Source of the DNA: Planctomycetota bacterium
GTDB lineage: Bacteria > Planctomycetota > Phycisphaerae > WQYP01
DNA length: 6,433 nt
Assembly (NCBI GenBank): GCA_021852225.1
Contig: JAJZOA010000275.1
Coordinates: forward strand, 1-6,433
Direction: 5' to 3'
Position numbers and translations under genes: made by a program. The notes beneath the pieces are model-generated. The model ran no database searches, was not told the origin of the DNA, and worked only from the letters and a program-made list of their open reading frames with translations. Positions 1 through 6,301 of the stretch are shown here, piece by piece; within the stretch, counting starts at the first letter, position 1; the number at the start of each line of letters is the position of its first letter.

Positions 1-2127
1 CGTCCGTTGAATATGGAAAACCCGGTAGCGATTCGGCTGGATTGCTTGACCAATGACAAAGTTCCCGCCAATGCCGAACTGATTAACAGCGGATATTGGG
101 GGATGAACTTTCATAAGGGCGTGGCATATCGTTTGACCGTCTACAGCCGTCGGAGCCCGGGAATGAGTCCGACCATGAAAGTTGCACTTCTGGGAACGGA
201 TGGAACGATATTGGCGGAGAAGACCGTTTCCGGCATTTCCCGTACATGGAAAAAATTTACAGTTTCCTTGACGCCGTCCAAAAATGATCCAAGCGGGCAA
301 CTGGCGTTTATATCCATGGGCAGCGGCAGCCTTTACATCACACAGGCGAATCTGTTTTCCGCCAAGGCGCTGGCCGATGGCGGCTTCCGCCCGGCGCTGG
401 TGAAAATGTTGAAGGCCTTGCATCCATCATTCATGCGGTTTCCGGGTGGCAATTACATTGAAGGAAATGTGCTGGCCAACGGATTCCGGTGGAAACGGAC
501 CATCGGACCGAATTCGATGCGTCCAGGTCATTTGGATGACTCGTGGGGTTATTGGTCAACGGATGAGTTGGGGTTTGCCGAGTTCCTGAATTTGTGCGAC
601 AAACTCAAGGCCGCCCCGCTGTTCGATGTGAATTGCGGGCTTTCACTGGGTGCCAATGATGTGGTTCCCATGAAGGATATGGGCCGCTGGGTTCAGAACG
701 CCATGGACGCCGTGGAATATGCCAATGGCCCGGTCAGCAGCAAATGGGGCGCGGTGCGCGCCAAGGATGGCTACCCTAAGCCATTTGGTCTGAAGTACGT
801 GGAAATTGGCAATGAAGACTGGTGGCAACTTAGCAACCGCTATCCGAAGCGATATAAACTCTTTTACAGCGCCCTTCACAGGGCCTATCCGGACCTGCAC
901 ACAATTTACACCGGATATCCAAAGTTAAGTCATGCCCATATTCAAATGGTGGATGAACATTTTTATAATTCGCCCGCATGGTTCTGGGCTCATCGCCATA
1001 TGTACGACCAGCGTTCCCGCAGCGGCCCGAAAGTGTTTGTGGGTGAATATGCCGTGACCGGCGGTGCGGGCTATGAACTTCGCGCGGCACTGGGCGAAGC
1101 CGCATTCATGGCGGGCCTGGAGAGAAATTCTGACCTTGTTAAAATGGCTTCTTATGCACCGCTGTTTGTGAACGTACACTACCGGGGCTGGAACCCGGAC
1201 TTAATTGAATTTGATTCTTCGCGTGTTTGCGGAACGCCGTCGTATTACGTCCAGCAGATGTATTCCGATAACCGTCCGGCGGTCATGCTGCCGCTGACGC
1301 TATCCCATCCCATGGCGGTGGTTCAGCCTCCGCCGAGCCATGGAACCATCGGCGTGGGCACGTGGGCGACAGTGTCGGAATATAAGGATATTGTGGTTAA
1401 AGCGGGCGGCAAAACGATTTATTCGTCCGATTTTGCCAACGGCTCCAGGCATTGGAAAGGGGGCCGCGGGAACTGGTCGGTAGCGGGGAAAGCATATCGG
1501 CAGAGCAGCATTAAAACCAATTGCACGTCGATATTGAACCTTGCCGCACTTCAGCATCTGGGCAATTACACCCTGACGCTGAAGGCGAAAAAACTAAGTG
1601 GCAACGAAGGCTTCCTGATTATCTTCCATCGAAATATCTGGTGGAATATCGGCGGATGGGGCAACACAAGGACCGCGGTTCAGAAACAGCAGCAGATTCT
1701 GGGGCCATCCTTACCGGCCCATGTGCATAAAAATCAATGGTATACGATCAAAATTGTGCTGCATGGCTATGACATCAAATGCTATCTGGACGGCAAATTG
1801 ATCGAAAAAGTTCAGGATAAATCGCCCGCGTCCGCGCGATTCACGGCAATTGCCGGACTGTCCGCGAGCCACAAAACTGTCATTATCAAAGTGGTGAATG
1901 GCACCATCGCACCGGTCGCGGCGGAATTGAATCTCACGGGTATTGCGGCCCTGGCGGGCACCGGCCATGCGGAAATTCTGACAGCGGATCACTTCGCCGC
2001 TAGAAACAGTCTAGCTGATCCGCGGCATGTCAGCCCGAAGGTTGGTAAATTTGCGGTGGCCGGTCCGCAGTTTAAGTTTACTTTCCCGGCCCGTTCCTTC
2101 ACCATTCTGCGATTGAAGACTCGGTAG
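1..2127 (+). CDS. GH51 alpha-L-arabinofuranosidase with inserted LamG-like domain (5' partial)
   Basis: Removes terminal alpha-L-arabinofuranosyl groups from arabinoxylan, arabinan or arabinogalactan; probably secreted, but the signal peptide would lie upstream of the window. The frame is open to base 1, and the residues before the first in-window TTG (7) belong to the conserved GH51 'PLN..NP' segment, so that TTG is an internal Leu. Counting residues from base 7: the end of an N-terminal CBM-like sandwich with GYWGM (29-33) and YRLTVYSRR; the catalytic barrel from about 115, with RFPGGNYIEG (144-153); acid/base Glu270 in EIGNE; nucleophile Glu347 in VFVGEY; then ASYAPLF and a GTPSYYVQQMYS block (409-420). 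Residues about 445-620 form a LamG/concanavalin-like sandwich (GTWATVSEYKDI, then WYTIKI..G..I.CYLDGKLI). The arabinofuranosidase C-terminal sandwich resumes at about 622 (KTVIIKVVNGT) and ends in FPARSFTILRL. Retaining GH51 chemistry is known for the family. Substrate choice and secretion are inferred. Confidence 0.93.
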   Translation, partial: RPLNMENPVAIRLDCLTNDKVPANAELINSGYWGMNFHKGVAYRLTVYSRRSPGMSPTMKVALLGTDGTILAEKTVSGISRTWKKFTVSLTPSKNDPSGQLAFISMGSGSLYITQANLFSAKALADGGFRPALVKMLKALHPSFMRFPGGNYIEGNVLANGFRWKRTIGPNSMRPGHLDDSWGYWSTDELGFAEFLNLCDKLKAAPLFDVNCGLSLGANDVVPMKDMGRWVQNAMDAVEYANGPVSSKWGAVRAKDGYPKPFGLKYVEIGNEDWWQLSNRYPKRYKLFYSALHRAYPDLHTIYTGYPKLSHAHIQMVDEHFYNSPAWFWAHRHMYDQRSRSGPKVFVGEYAVTGGAGYELRAALGEAAFMAGLERNSDLVKMASYAPLFVNVHYRGWNPDLIEFDSSRVCGTPSYYVQQMYSDNRPAVMLPLTLSHPMAVVQPPPSHGTIGVGTWATVSEYKDIVVKAGGKTIYSSDFANGSRHWKGGRGNWSVAGKAYRQSSIKTNCTSILNLAALQHLGNYTLTLKAKKLSGNEGFLIIFHRNIWWNIGGWGNTRTAVQKQQQILGPSLPAHVHKNQWYTIKIVLHGYDIKCYLDGKLIEKVQDKSPASARFTAIAGLSASHKTVIIKVVNGTIAPVAAELNLTGIAALAGTGHAEILTADHFAARNSLADPRHVSPKVGKFAVAGPQFKFTFPARSFTILRLKTR

Positions 2128-2161
2128 CCCGACAGGGTTGAAGTGTGAAACGTTTCGTTCG

Positions 2162-2196
2162 CGGGCGGCTGATTATATTCAGCCGCCCGTTTTTTT
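2162..2196 (+). terminator. Strong rho-independent terminator after the GH51 gene
   Basis: A perfect 11-bp GC-rich stem (arms 2162-2172 and 2179-2189) with a 6-nt loop, TTATAT, is followed directly by seven T residues (2190-2196). It lies 35 bp past the GH51 stop codon. It should end transcription of the arabinofuranosidase unit, so the following SDR gene probably needs its own promoter between about 2197 and 2316. Confidence 0.92.
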
Positions 2197-2209
2197 AGTC
2201 GCAATCGAT

Positions 2210-2238
2210 GCGGCAAATATTTGGCTATTGGTTATATT
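2210..2238 (+). promoter_or_regulatory. Candidate sigma70-type promoter for the SDR gene
   Basis: The only AT-rich -10-like hexamer in the gap after the terminator is TATATT (2233-2238), one mismatch from TATAAT. The hexamer 17 bp upstream (GCGGCA, 2210-2215) is a poor -35. Further on, a small dyad GCTGGT...ACCAGC (2267-2272 / 2283-2288) sits just before the ribosome binding site and would lie in the leader. The argument is mostly positional: the terminator upstream means a promoter should be here. The exact site is weakly supported. Confidence 0.22.
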
Positions 2239-2304
2239 GTCCGTTCTGAATAGCGGCGAAACAATGGCTGGTGGGCGCATTAACCAGCGGGAATTTCCCC
2301 ATTC

Positions 2305-2310
2305 AAGGAG
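2305..2310 (+). promoter_or_regulatory. Ribosome binding site of the RmlD-like SDR
   Basis: AAGGAG sits six bases before ATG at 2317, which is near-ideal Shine-Dalgarno spacing. It fixes the start of the SDR gene. It is the only clear Shine-Dalgarno sequence in front of a gene start in this window. Confidence 0.85.
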
Positions 2311-2316
2311 TGATGA

Positions 2317-3198
2317 ATGAAACTTGCAATTATTGGTTCTACAGGACAACTGGGCGTGGACCTGGTAAAGGCGGCGGAAAAGGCCACGTTTGAGGTTGCG
2401 GCCGTTACGGGTCGCAGTCAACTGAATATAGCGGATCACGGCGCGGTAGCGGAGTTTTTAAGTAATGTGCGTCCGGCTGTGCTGATCAACACCGCCGCGT
2501 TTCATAACGTTGATTTATGTGAAAAGGAACCGGAAGAAGCCTATCGAGTGAATACGCTTGCGGTGGCCGGGCTGGCGCGGGCGTGCGAGTCGGCCAAAAT
2601 TGTGCTGATTCAGGTGGGGACGGATTATGTGATGGAAGGTGCTCCGGACAATAAACCGCTGCCGGAAACAGCGCGGCCCCAACCTAAAAGCATCTACGCG
2701 GTGACTCGCTACGGCGGGGATATGATGACCTTGGCCCATGCGCCCCGGTTCGGCTATGTGGTGCGCACCTGTGGCCTGTTCGGAATGGCGGGATGCAAGC
2801 TCAAGGGGGGGCTGAATTTTGTGGACACGATGATCGCGGCGGCTCGGGCGGGCAAGCCGCTGCGAGTGGTAAGCGACCAGATGGTGGCACCGACGGCAAC
2901 CGAGGAATTGGCGGCTCAACTGCTGGAAATTGTGCGGGTTCAACCAGGACCGGGTTTGTATCATGCGGTGTCGCATGGGGCCTGTTCGTGGCATGAATTT
3001 GCCACATTGGCCTTAAAACTTGCGGGGTTTCAAGTGCCCGTTCAGGCGGTTTCTAGTGGTGTGTTCGCCGCGCCAGCCATTCGGCCGAATTACAGCGTGC
3101 TGGATAACGCGCGACTGCGCACGCTCGGTCTGGACCGCATGGGTGACTGGCAAACCGCTCTGGCTCGTTTTGTCCGCGCAAAATATGGCGGTCGATAG
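2317..3198 (+). CDS. RmlD-family SDR (dTDP-4-dehydrorhamnose reductase-like), YxxxR variant
   Basis: A 293-residue cytoplasmic extended short-chain dehydrogenase, close to the usual RmlD length of about 300. RmlD uses NAD(P)H to reduce dTDP-4-dehydro-L-rhamnose, the last step of dTDP-rhamnose synthesis for cell-surface glycans. Visible in order: an N-terminal Rossmann fold with GSTGQLG (7-13); LINTAAFHNVDLCE (57-69); GTDYVMEG (101-108) with the family's catalytic Thr102; YAVTR (127-131); RTCGLFG (150-156); NFVDTMI (167-173); SDQMVAPTA (186-194); and the C-terminal IRPNYSVLDNARL (255-267). The oddity is the active site: the SDR YxxxK motif reads Tyr127-A-V-T-Arg131, and the usual GE that follows is GD (134-135). 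Fold and family are clear. Activity on dTDP-4-dehydrorhamnose is not assured, since no rmlA, rmlB or rmlC lies nearby. It could instead be a divergent NAD-dependent epimerase/reductase. The start is set by the AAGGAG site. Confidence 0.85.
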   Translation: MKLAIIGSTGQLGVDLVKAAEKATFEVAAVTGRSQLNIADHGAVAEFLSNVRPAVLINTAAFHNVDLCEKEPEEAYRVNTLAVAGLARACESAKIVLIQVGTDYVMEGAPDNKPLPETARPQPKSIYAVTRYGGDMMTLAHAPRFGYVVRTCGLFGMAGCKLKGGLNFVDTMIAAARAGKPLRVVSDQMVAPTATEELAAQLLEIVRVQPGPGLYHAVSHGACSWHEFATLALKLAGFQVPVQAVSSGVFAAPAIRPNYSVLDNARLRTLGLDRMGDWQTALARFVRAKYGGR

Positions 3199-3226
3199 GG
3201 GCTTAAGCTTTTGGGATTAGGGCGGT

Positions 3227-3259
3227 CATCACAATGCGGCAAGCGGTGATGTGTATAAA
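3227..3259 (+). promoter_or_regulatory. Candidate -10 box with upstream inverted repeat, before the kinase gene
   Basis: TATAAA at 3254-3259 is a good -10-like hexamer. No convincing -35 lies 16-18 bp upstream; that space is instead filled by an inverted repeat, CATCAC (3227-3232) and GTGATG (3246-3251), with a 13-nt spacer. A dyad abutting a -10 box is a common arrangement for an activator or repressor site. Six-base arms can also arise by chance, so both promoter and operator are tentative. If real, the leader to the kinase ATG is roughly 65 nt. Confidence 0.27.
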
Positions 3260-3262
3260 GGC

Positions 3263-3349
3263 ATGGCCGAAAAAGATGCGAAAATATCGGAGCGCGTGCG
3301 GCTTACGGGCGGACCGCTTAAACTGATAGGGCATGGCCAAGAAACGTGA
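3263..3349 (+). CDS. Possible 28-residue leader ORF overlapping the kinase start
   Basis: ATG at 3263 opens a 28-codon frame beginning MAEKDAKISERV and stopping with TGA at 3347-3349, 17 bases inside the kinase gene in another frame. Its first bases (GGCATGGCC then A-rich) resemble the kinase start at 3333 (GGGCATGGCC then A-rich), and an 8-base direct repeat GCATGGCC lies at both places (3261 and 3331). It could be a leader peptide that couples translation to the weakly initiated kinase gene, or a chance ORF. No good Shine-Dalgarno is seen (AAAGG is only one base from the ATG). I recognise no family. Confidence 0.18.
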   Translation: MAEKDAKISERVRLTGGPLKLIGHGQET

Positions 3350-5234
3350 AGTTACAATTTCACTGGCAGCCAAATGCCAGCTCCTGTTCGGGTTCGCTGT
3401 GCTGGTGATTATCGCCGGCGCTCTGATGTTCCCCTGGCAGCGAATGGAACAGTTGGCGAATCGTGAACCGTTTTATGAAGCGCGCGTAGCCGCCGATATG
3501 GCCCTGCGGCAAATTCATCAGGCACGGCCGGTATCGACCGCGCCGGGCAAAGCGCCAGCGCAGTCTGCAACAAAAATCGCTACCAGCCCGGTTGCCAATG
3601 CGCCAACGGCCGCAGCGGCGACGGAAAAAGTAACGGGTACACGGACCGGCGGGATTCTACAGTCGGCGGGACCTGGTGGGAGTGCGCCTGGAAAGACGGT
3701 TGTGTCGCCAGTTCAAACTCCTGCACAGCGCTGGGCGAGTGTTCACCTTGCGGGTTTAAACTATCCGCAACCGCGAATCGTGGTCATGAGCCGCCCCGGT
3801 TCGGCACCGCATGGGGCAGGATTGGTTACCCGCGTGGCGATTGGGGAATTTCTAAGGCACCCCCGGCGGCGGCAATATGGTCAGTTGAAGAATCTTTTTA
3901 AAAAACGGCCGGTCTATCAATATGCTGCGGCGGTGCGTGCCACGCAATCGTGTGTGCGCTGCCATGCGCAATGGGAAAGCTGGTTTCACGCAAACCCTTC
4001 GCGTTCCGAGCCGGCAACGGCCTCCGGAGTGGTTCAACGTTCCGATATTCACCCTTTGGTGGGGGTGGTGCGTGTGGATATGCCGGTTCACATTGATGAA
4101 GATCAACTTCTGCTGAACCATGTGGTCATCGTGATATCGGGCATCATAGGTGGTTTTCTGGCGATTATTGTATTTTATCTGATTACCACGCGACTTATTC
4201 TTCAGCCGGTGCGGGTACTGAAAAATACTGCGGAAAAAGTGGCACAGGGAGATTTGCACATTCGGTCCGCCATTTCAACGGGGGACGAATTTCAGCAGTT
4301 GTCAGAAACATTTAACACTATGCTGGCGACTTTGAAGGCGTCGCAGGATCAATTAGAGGCGACCAATCGATCCTTGGATACCCGCGTGGGCGAATTGGCG
4401 CAGTCAAATGTGGATCTGTTTCAGGCGAACCGTGTGAAGAGTGAATTTCTCACGAATGTCAGCCACGAATTGCGGACTCCGCTGAATGCCATAATCGGAT
4501 TTGCGGAGCTGCTTTCCGGTAATCCGCAAGTAGCCGGGGAACCGCGCATGGTGCGGTATGTGGAAAATATTCAAACCAGTGCCCGGCAACTTCTTGAACT
4601 CATTAATGACTTGCTGGACTTGGCCAGAATTGAGGCCGGCAAACTGGTCTTGCGTATGGAACGCGTCAATCCGCCGGATGTGTGCGAATCGCTTATGAAT
4701 TTTATGCGGCCGCTGGCGCATAAAAAGGGAATTGAATTATCATTGAATGTCAATGGACCGATTCCTCTAATTACAACCGATCCCGGACGACTTCAGCAGA
4801 TTCTTTACAATTTTCTGTCCAACGCCATCAAGTTTACTCCGGCCGACGGACAGGTTCGTCTCGAAGTGTCCATGGCCGCGGCCGACCGAGTAAAATTAAG
4901 CGTAATCGATACGGGGCCGGGGATCAGTCCAGACCACCAGGAGGAGATTTTCGAGAAATTCCGTCAATTGGACGCTTCGGTGACGCGCGAATACAGCGGC
5001 ACCGGCTTGGGACTGGCAATAAGCCGCGAGCTTGCTGGAATGCTCAACAGTCAGATTGAACTGGTCAGTTCGCCAGGCAAGGGAGCAAGTTTCAGTCTGA
5101 TTATTCCTGTGGGCGGCACCACGAGAGTTGGAACGGACCTAGGAGATGCCCCGCCCACTGCGGACGGGCGCGACTCCCCGGCTTCGGAGGCCGGGGCGGA
5201 ATCACCCGATTTGCCGCCCGGTGCCGCCGGGTAA
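3333..5234 (+). CDS. Membrane sensor histidine kinase with c-type haem (CxxCH) sensor region
   Basis: A 633-residue inner-membrane kinase of a two-component system. Order: short basic N-terminus; TM1 about 14-34; a helix with FYEARVAADMALRQIHQ (47-63); an Ala/Pro/Thr-rich stretch at about 65-131; a DUF3365/Tll0287-like core to about 258 with YQYAAAVRATQSCVRCH, where Cys207, Cys210 and His211 form a CxxCH covalent haem motif; TM2 about 263-285; HAMP 287-340; a coiled-coil linker to about 370; HisKA with phospho-acceptor His378 in SHELRTPLN; HATPase_c with N-box Asn493/Asn497, G1 DTGPG (526-530), F-box FEKF (540-543) and G2 GTGLGL (556-561). All catalytic boxes are intact. The last 35 or so residues are a Pro/Ala/Asp-rich tail. 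It probably senses redox state or a gas/small ligand through periplasmic haem; the ligand is not deducible. There is no receiver domain and no regulator gene here. The start at ATG 3333 follows an in-frame TAG at 3327 and places TM1 correctly, but its Shine-Dalgarno is poor. Confidence 0.92.
   Translation: MAKKREVTISLAAKCQLLFGFAVLVIIAGALMFPWQRMEQLANREPFYEARVAADMALRQIHQARPVSTAPGKAPAQSATKIATSPVANAPTAAAATEKVTGTRTGGILQSAGPGGSAPGKTVVSPVQTPAQRWASVHLAGLNYPQPRIVVMSRPGSAPHGAGLVTRVAIGEFLRHPRRRQYGQLKNLFKKRPVYQYAAAVRATQSCVRCHAQWESWFHANPSRSEPATASGVVQRSDIHPLVGVVRVDMPVHIDEDQLLLNHVVIVISGIIGGFLAIIVFYLITTRLILQPVRVLKNTAEKVAQGDLHIRSAISTGDEFQQLSETFNTMLATLKASQDQLEATNRSLDTRVGELAQSNVDLFQANRVKSEFLTNVSHELRTPLNAIIGFAELLSGNPQVAGEPRMVRYVENIQTSARQLLELINDLLDLARIEAGKLVLRMERVNPPDVCESLMNFMRPLAHKKGIELSLNVNGPIPLITTDPGRLQQILYNFLSNAIKFTPADGQVRLEVSMAAADRVKLSVIDTGPGISPDHQEEIFEKFRQLDASVTREYSGTGLGLAISRELAGMLNSQIELVSSPGKGASFSLIIPVGGTTRVGTDLGDAPPTADGRDSPASEAGAESPDLPPGAAG
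5176..5196 (+). repeat. GC-rich hairpin inside the kinase 3' end
   Basis: CCCCGGC (5176-5182) and GCCGGGG (5190-5196) form a perfect 7-bp stem with a 7-nt loop. It lies in the low-complexity tail of the kinase, 37 bp before its stop. A second, smaller dyad, CCCGG/CCGGG, follows just before the stop (about 5218-5231). There is no T-tract, so this is not an intrinsic terminator. It might slow ribosomes or protect mRNA at the kinase-acyltransferase junction, or be a by-product of GC-rich sequence. Confidence 0.4.
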
Positions 5235-6301
5235 TGCCGGGCCAGCGGCGGCACGCGGATTGTTCGAAATGCGGGTGGCGGTGCCGGCCAGCGGCTTTTG
5301 GCGAGTTTGTCCACGGCACCAATCACAGCGGAGCAATGCTTTTGCCTATAGAACCTTCCAAGACAGTGCCTGCCATGCGGCGAATTCGCCTGCGGCATCA
5401 TTGCGGATACAAGGCGAATTTCTTCATGCTGCGCCTGGGCGGTATATTTTTGCCGCTGGGCTACGGGGCCGTAGCGGCCGCGGTCATCTGGTTCTGGCTG
5501 ACCGACCGGCGGGCGCGGCGGGCAAGTCGTGGATTTCTGTCCTGTGTATTGCGGGATCGCCCACGACCCGTATCCTGGCGCGATACGTTATATCATATGA
5601 ATCTATATGGCAAAATGCTTTTGGACAGGAGCGTGTCCCTGGCCGATTCCCGCGGCAGGTTCAAGGTTTCATCGGCCACCGGCGACGCCTGGCGGCGCGA
5701 CTTGCCGCGGGAAAAGGGCATCTTGCTGCTGACTGCGCATTTTGGCGCGGCGGAAATGTCGGCCCCGATGCTTAAACACATCGGGCAGGGCAGAAAGGCG
5801 CATTTTGTGGTGTATCGGGACATGCGCGATACCACAGAGCATTTTCATCGCGACCAATGGAAATCGTTGGCGGATATTGACTGGATCAATTCGACAGATC
5901 CGATTTCGGCCGGAATTCGGGTAATGAAGGCATTGAAAAATGCCGATCTGGTCGCCATTCGCGCCGACCGGCCCATGCAGGGCCGGGCCATTGTCGCGGA
6001 TTTTTTCGGCAGGCCCATGCAACTGCCGGCCGGTCCTTTTATGGCGGCCCTATTGTCCGGTGCCAGCGTGATTACCGCTTTTACCGTTCGCACGGGTTAT
6101 CGCGCATATCAGATGCACGCTTCCATGCCGCGAAAATATGACCTGGCCTCTGGCCCCGGACGTGACCAACTGCTAAAACAGGCAGTGAAAGACTATGTCG
6201 CGGATCTGGAGCGAATCGTCCGACTATATCCGTATCAGTGGGGAAATTTTTATGATGTCTGGAGGACCACGGCCGCGGGCACAGGCGCAGACCCCGTGTA
6301 A
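5234..6301 (+). CDS. LPLAT/HtrB-like lipid acyltransferase (COG4261-like)
   Basis: A predicted membrane-associated acyltransferase of the lysophospholipid/lauroyl acyltransferase superfamily, which moves acyl chains from ACP or CoA to a lipid or glycolipid acceptor. Visible (355-aa numbering): a hydrophobic anchor about 63-89, then the basic TDRRARRASRGFL; LLLTAHFGAAE, in which His169 and Glu174 form the HX4E catalytic pair; RADRP (243-247); DFFGRPMQLPAGPF (256-269), the substrate-binding FxGxxxxxPxGP block; and a C-terminal YPYQWGNFYDVW (332-343), typical of the acyltransferases found in aryl-polyene-type clusters. The longest frame starts at ATG 5234, sharing one base with the kinase TAA, which suggests coupling. 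Homology begins only at about residue 55, so ATG 5336 (321 aa; GGAG only two bases upstream) or ATG 5375 (308 aa) may be the true start. The extra 34-47 residues are Arg/Cys-rich and look atypical. The tail overlaps a minus-strand gene. Family is confident; acceptor and donor are unknown. Confidence 0.85.
   Translation: MPGQRRHADCSKCGWRCRPAAFGEFVHGTNHSGAMLLPIEPSKTVPAMRRIRLRHHCGYKANFFMLRLGGIFLPLGYGAVAAAVIWFWLTDRRARRASRGFLSCVLRDRPRPVSWRDTLYHMNLYGKMLLDRSVSLADSRGRFKVSSATGDAWRRDLPREKGILLLTAHFGAAEMSAPMLKHIGQGRKAHFVVYRDMRDTTEHFHRDQWKSLADIDWINSTDPISAGIRVMKALKNADLVAIRADRPMQGRAIVADFFGRPMQLPAGPFMAALLSGASVITAFTVRTGYRAYQMHASMPRKYDLASGPGRDQLLKQAVKDYVADLERIVRLYPYQWGNFYDVWRTTAAGTGADPV

Noticed and set aside
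7..9. TTG at position 7 as the start of the arabinofuranosidase
   Set aside because: It encodes the Leu of the conserved PLN..NP segment and the frame is open to base 1, so the gene begins upstream of the window.
2138..2320. 60-codon + strand frame between the GH51 and SDR genes
   Set aside because: It runs straight through the strong terminator and has no Shine-Dalgarno; its stop at 2318-2320 merely overlaps the SDR ATG.
2515..2994. 159-codon minus-strand frame opposite the SDR gene
   Set aside because: His/Arg-rich translation of the reverse strand of a clearly conserved RmlD-like gene; no ribosome binding site and no family motif.
3199..3226. GCTTAAGC palindrome just after the SDR stop, as a terminator
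   Set aside because: The arms are only four bases with no loop and no proper T-run; it cannot form a stable terminator hairpin.
3852..4259. 135-codon minus-strand frame opposite the kinase sensor and TM2
   Set aside because: His/Arg/Lys-rich antisense of a well-supported gene with intact motifs; no independent signal.
5176..5196. GC hairpin as a terminator between kinase and acyltransferase
   Set aside because: It lies inside the kinase coding sequence and lacks a following T-tract.
5146..5775. 209-codon + strand frame overlapping the kinase end and acyltransferase
   Set aside because: Its translation is Arg/Ala/Gly-rich with no recognisable motif, while the other frame carries the HX4E acyltransferase blocks across the same bases.
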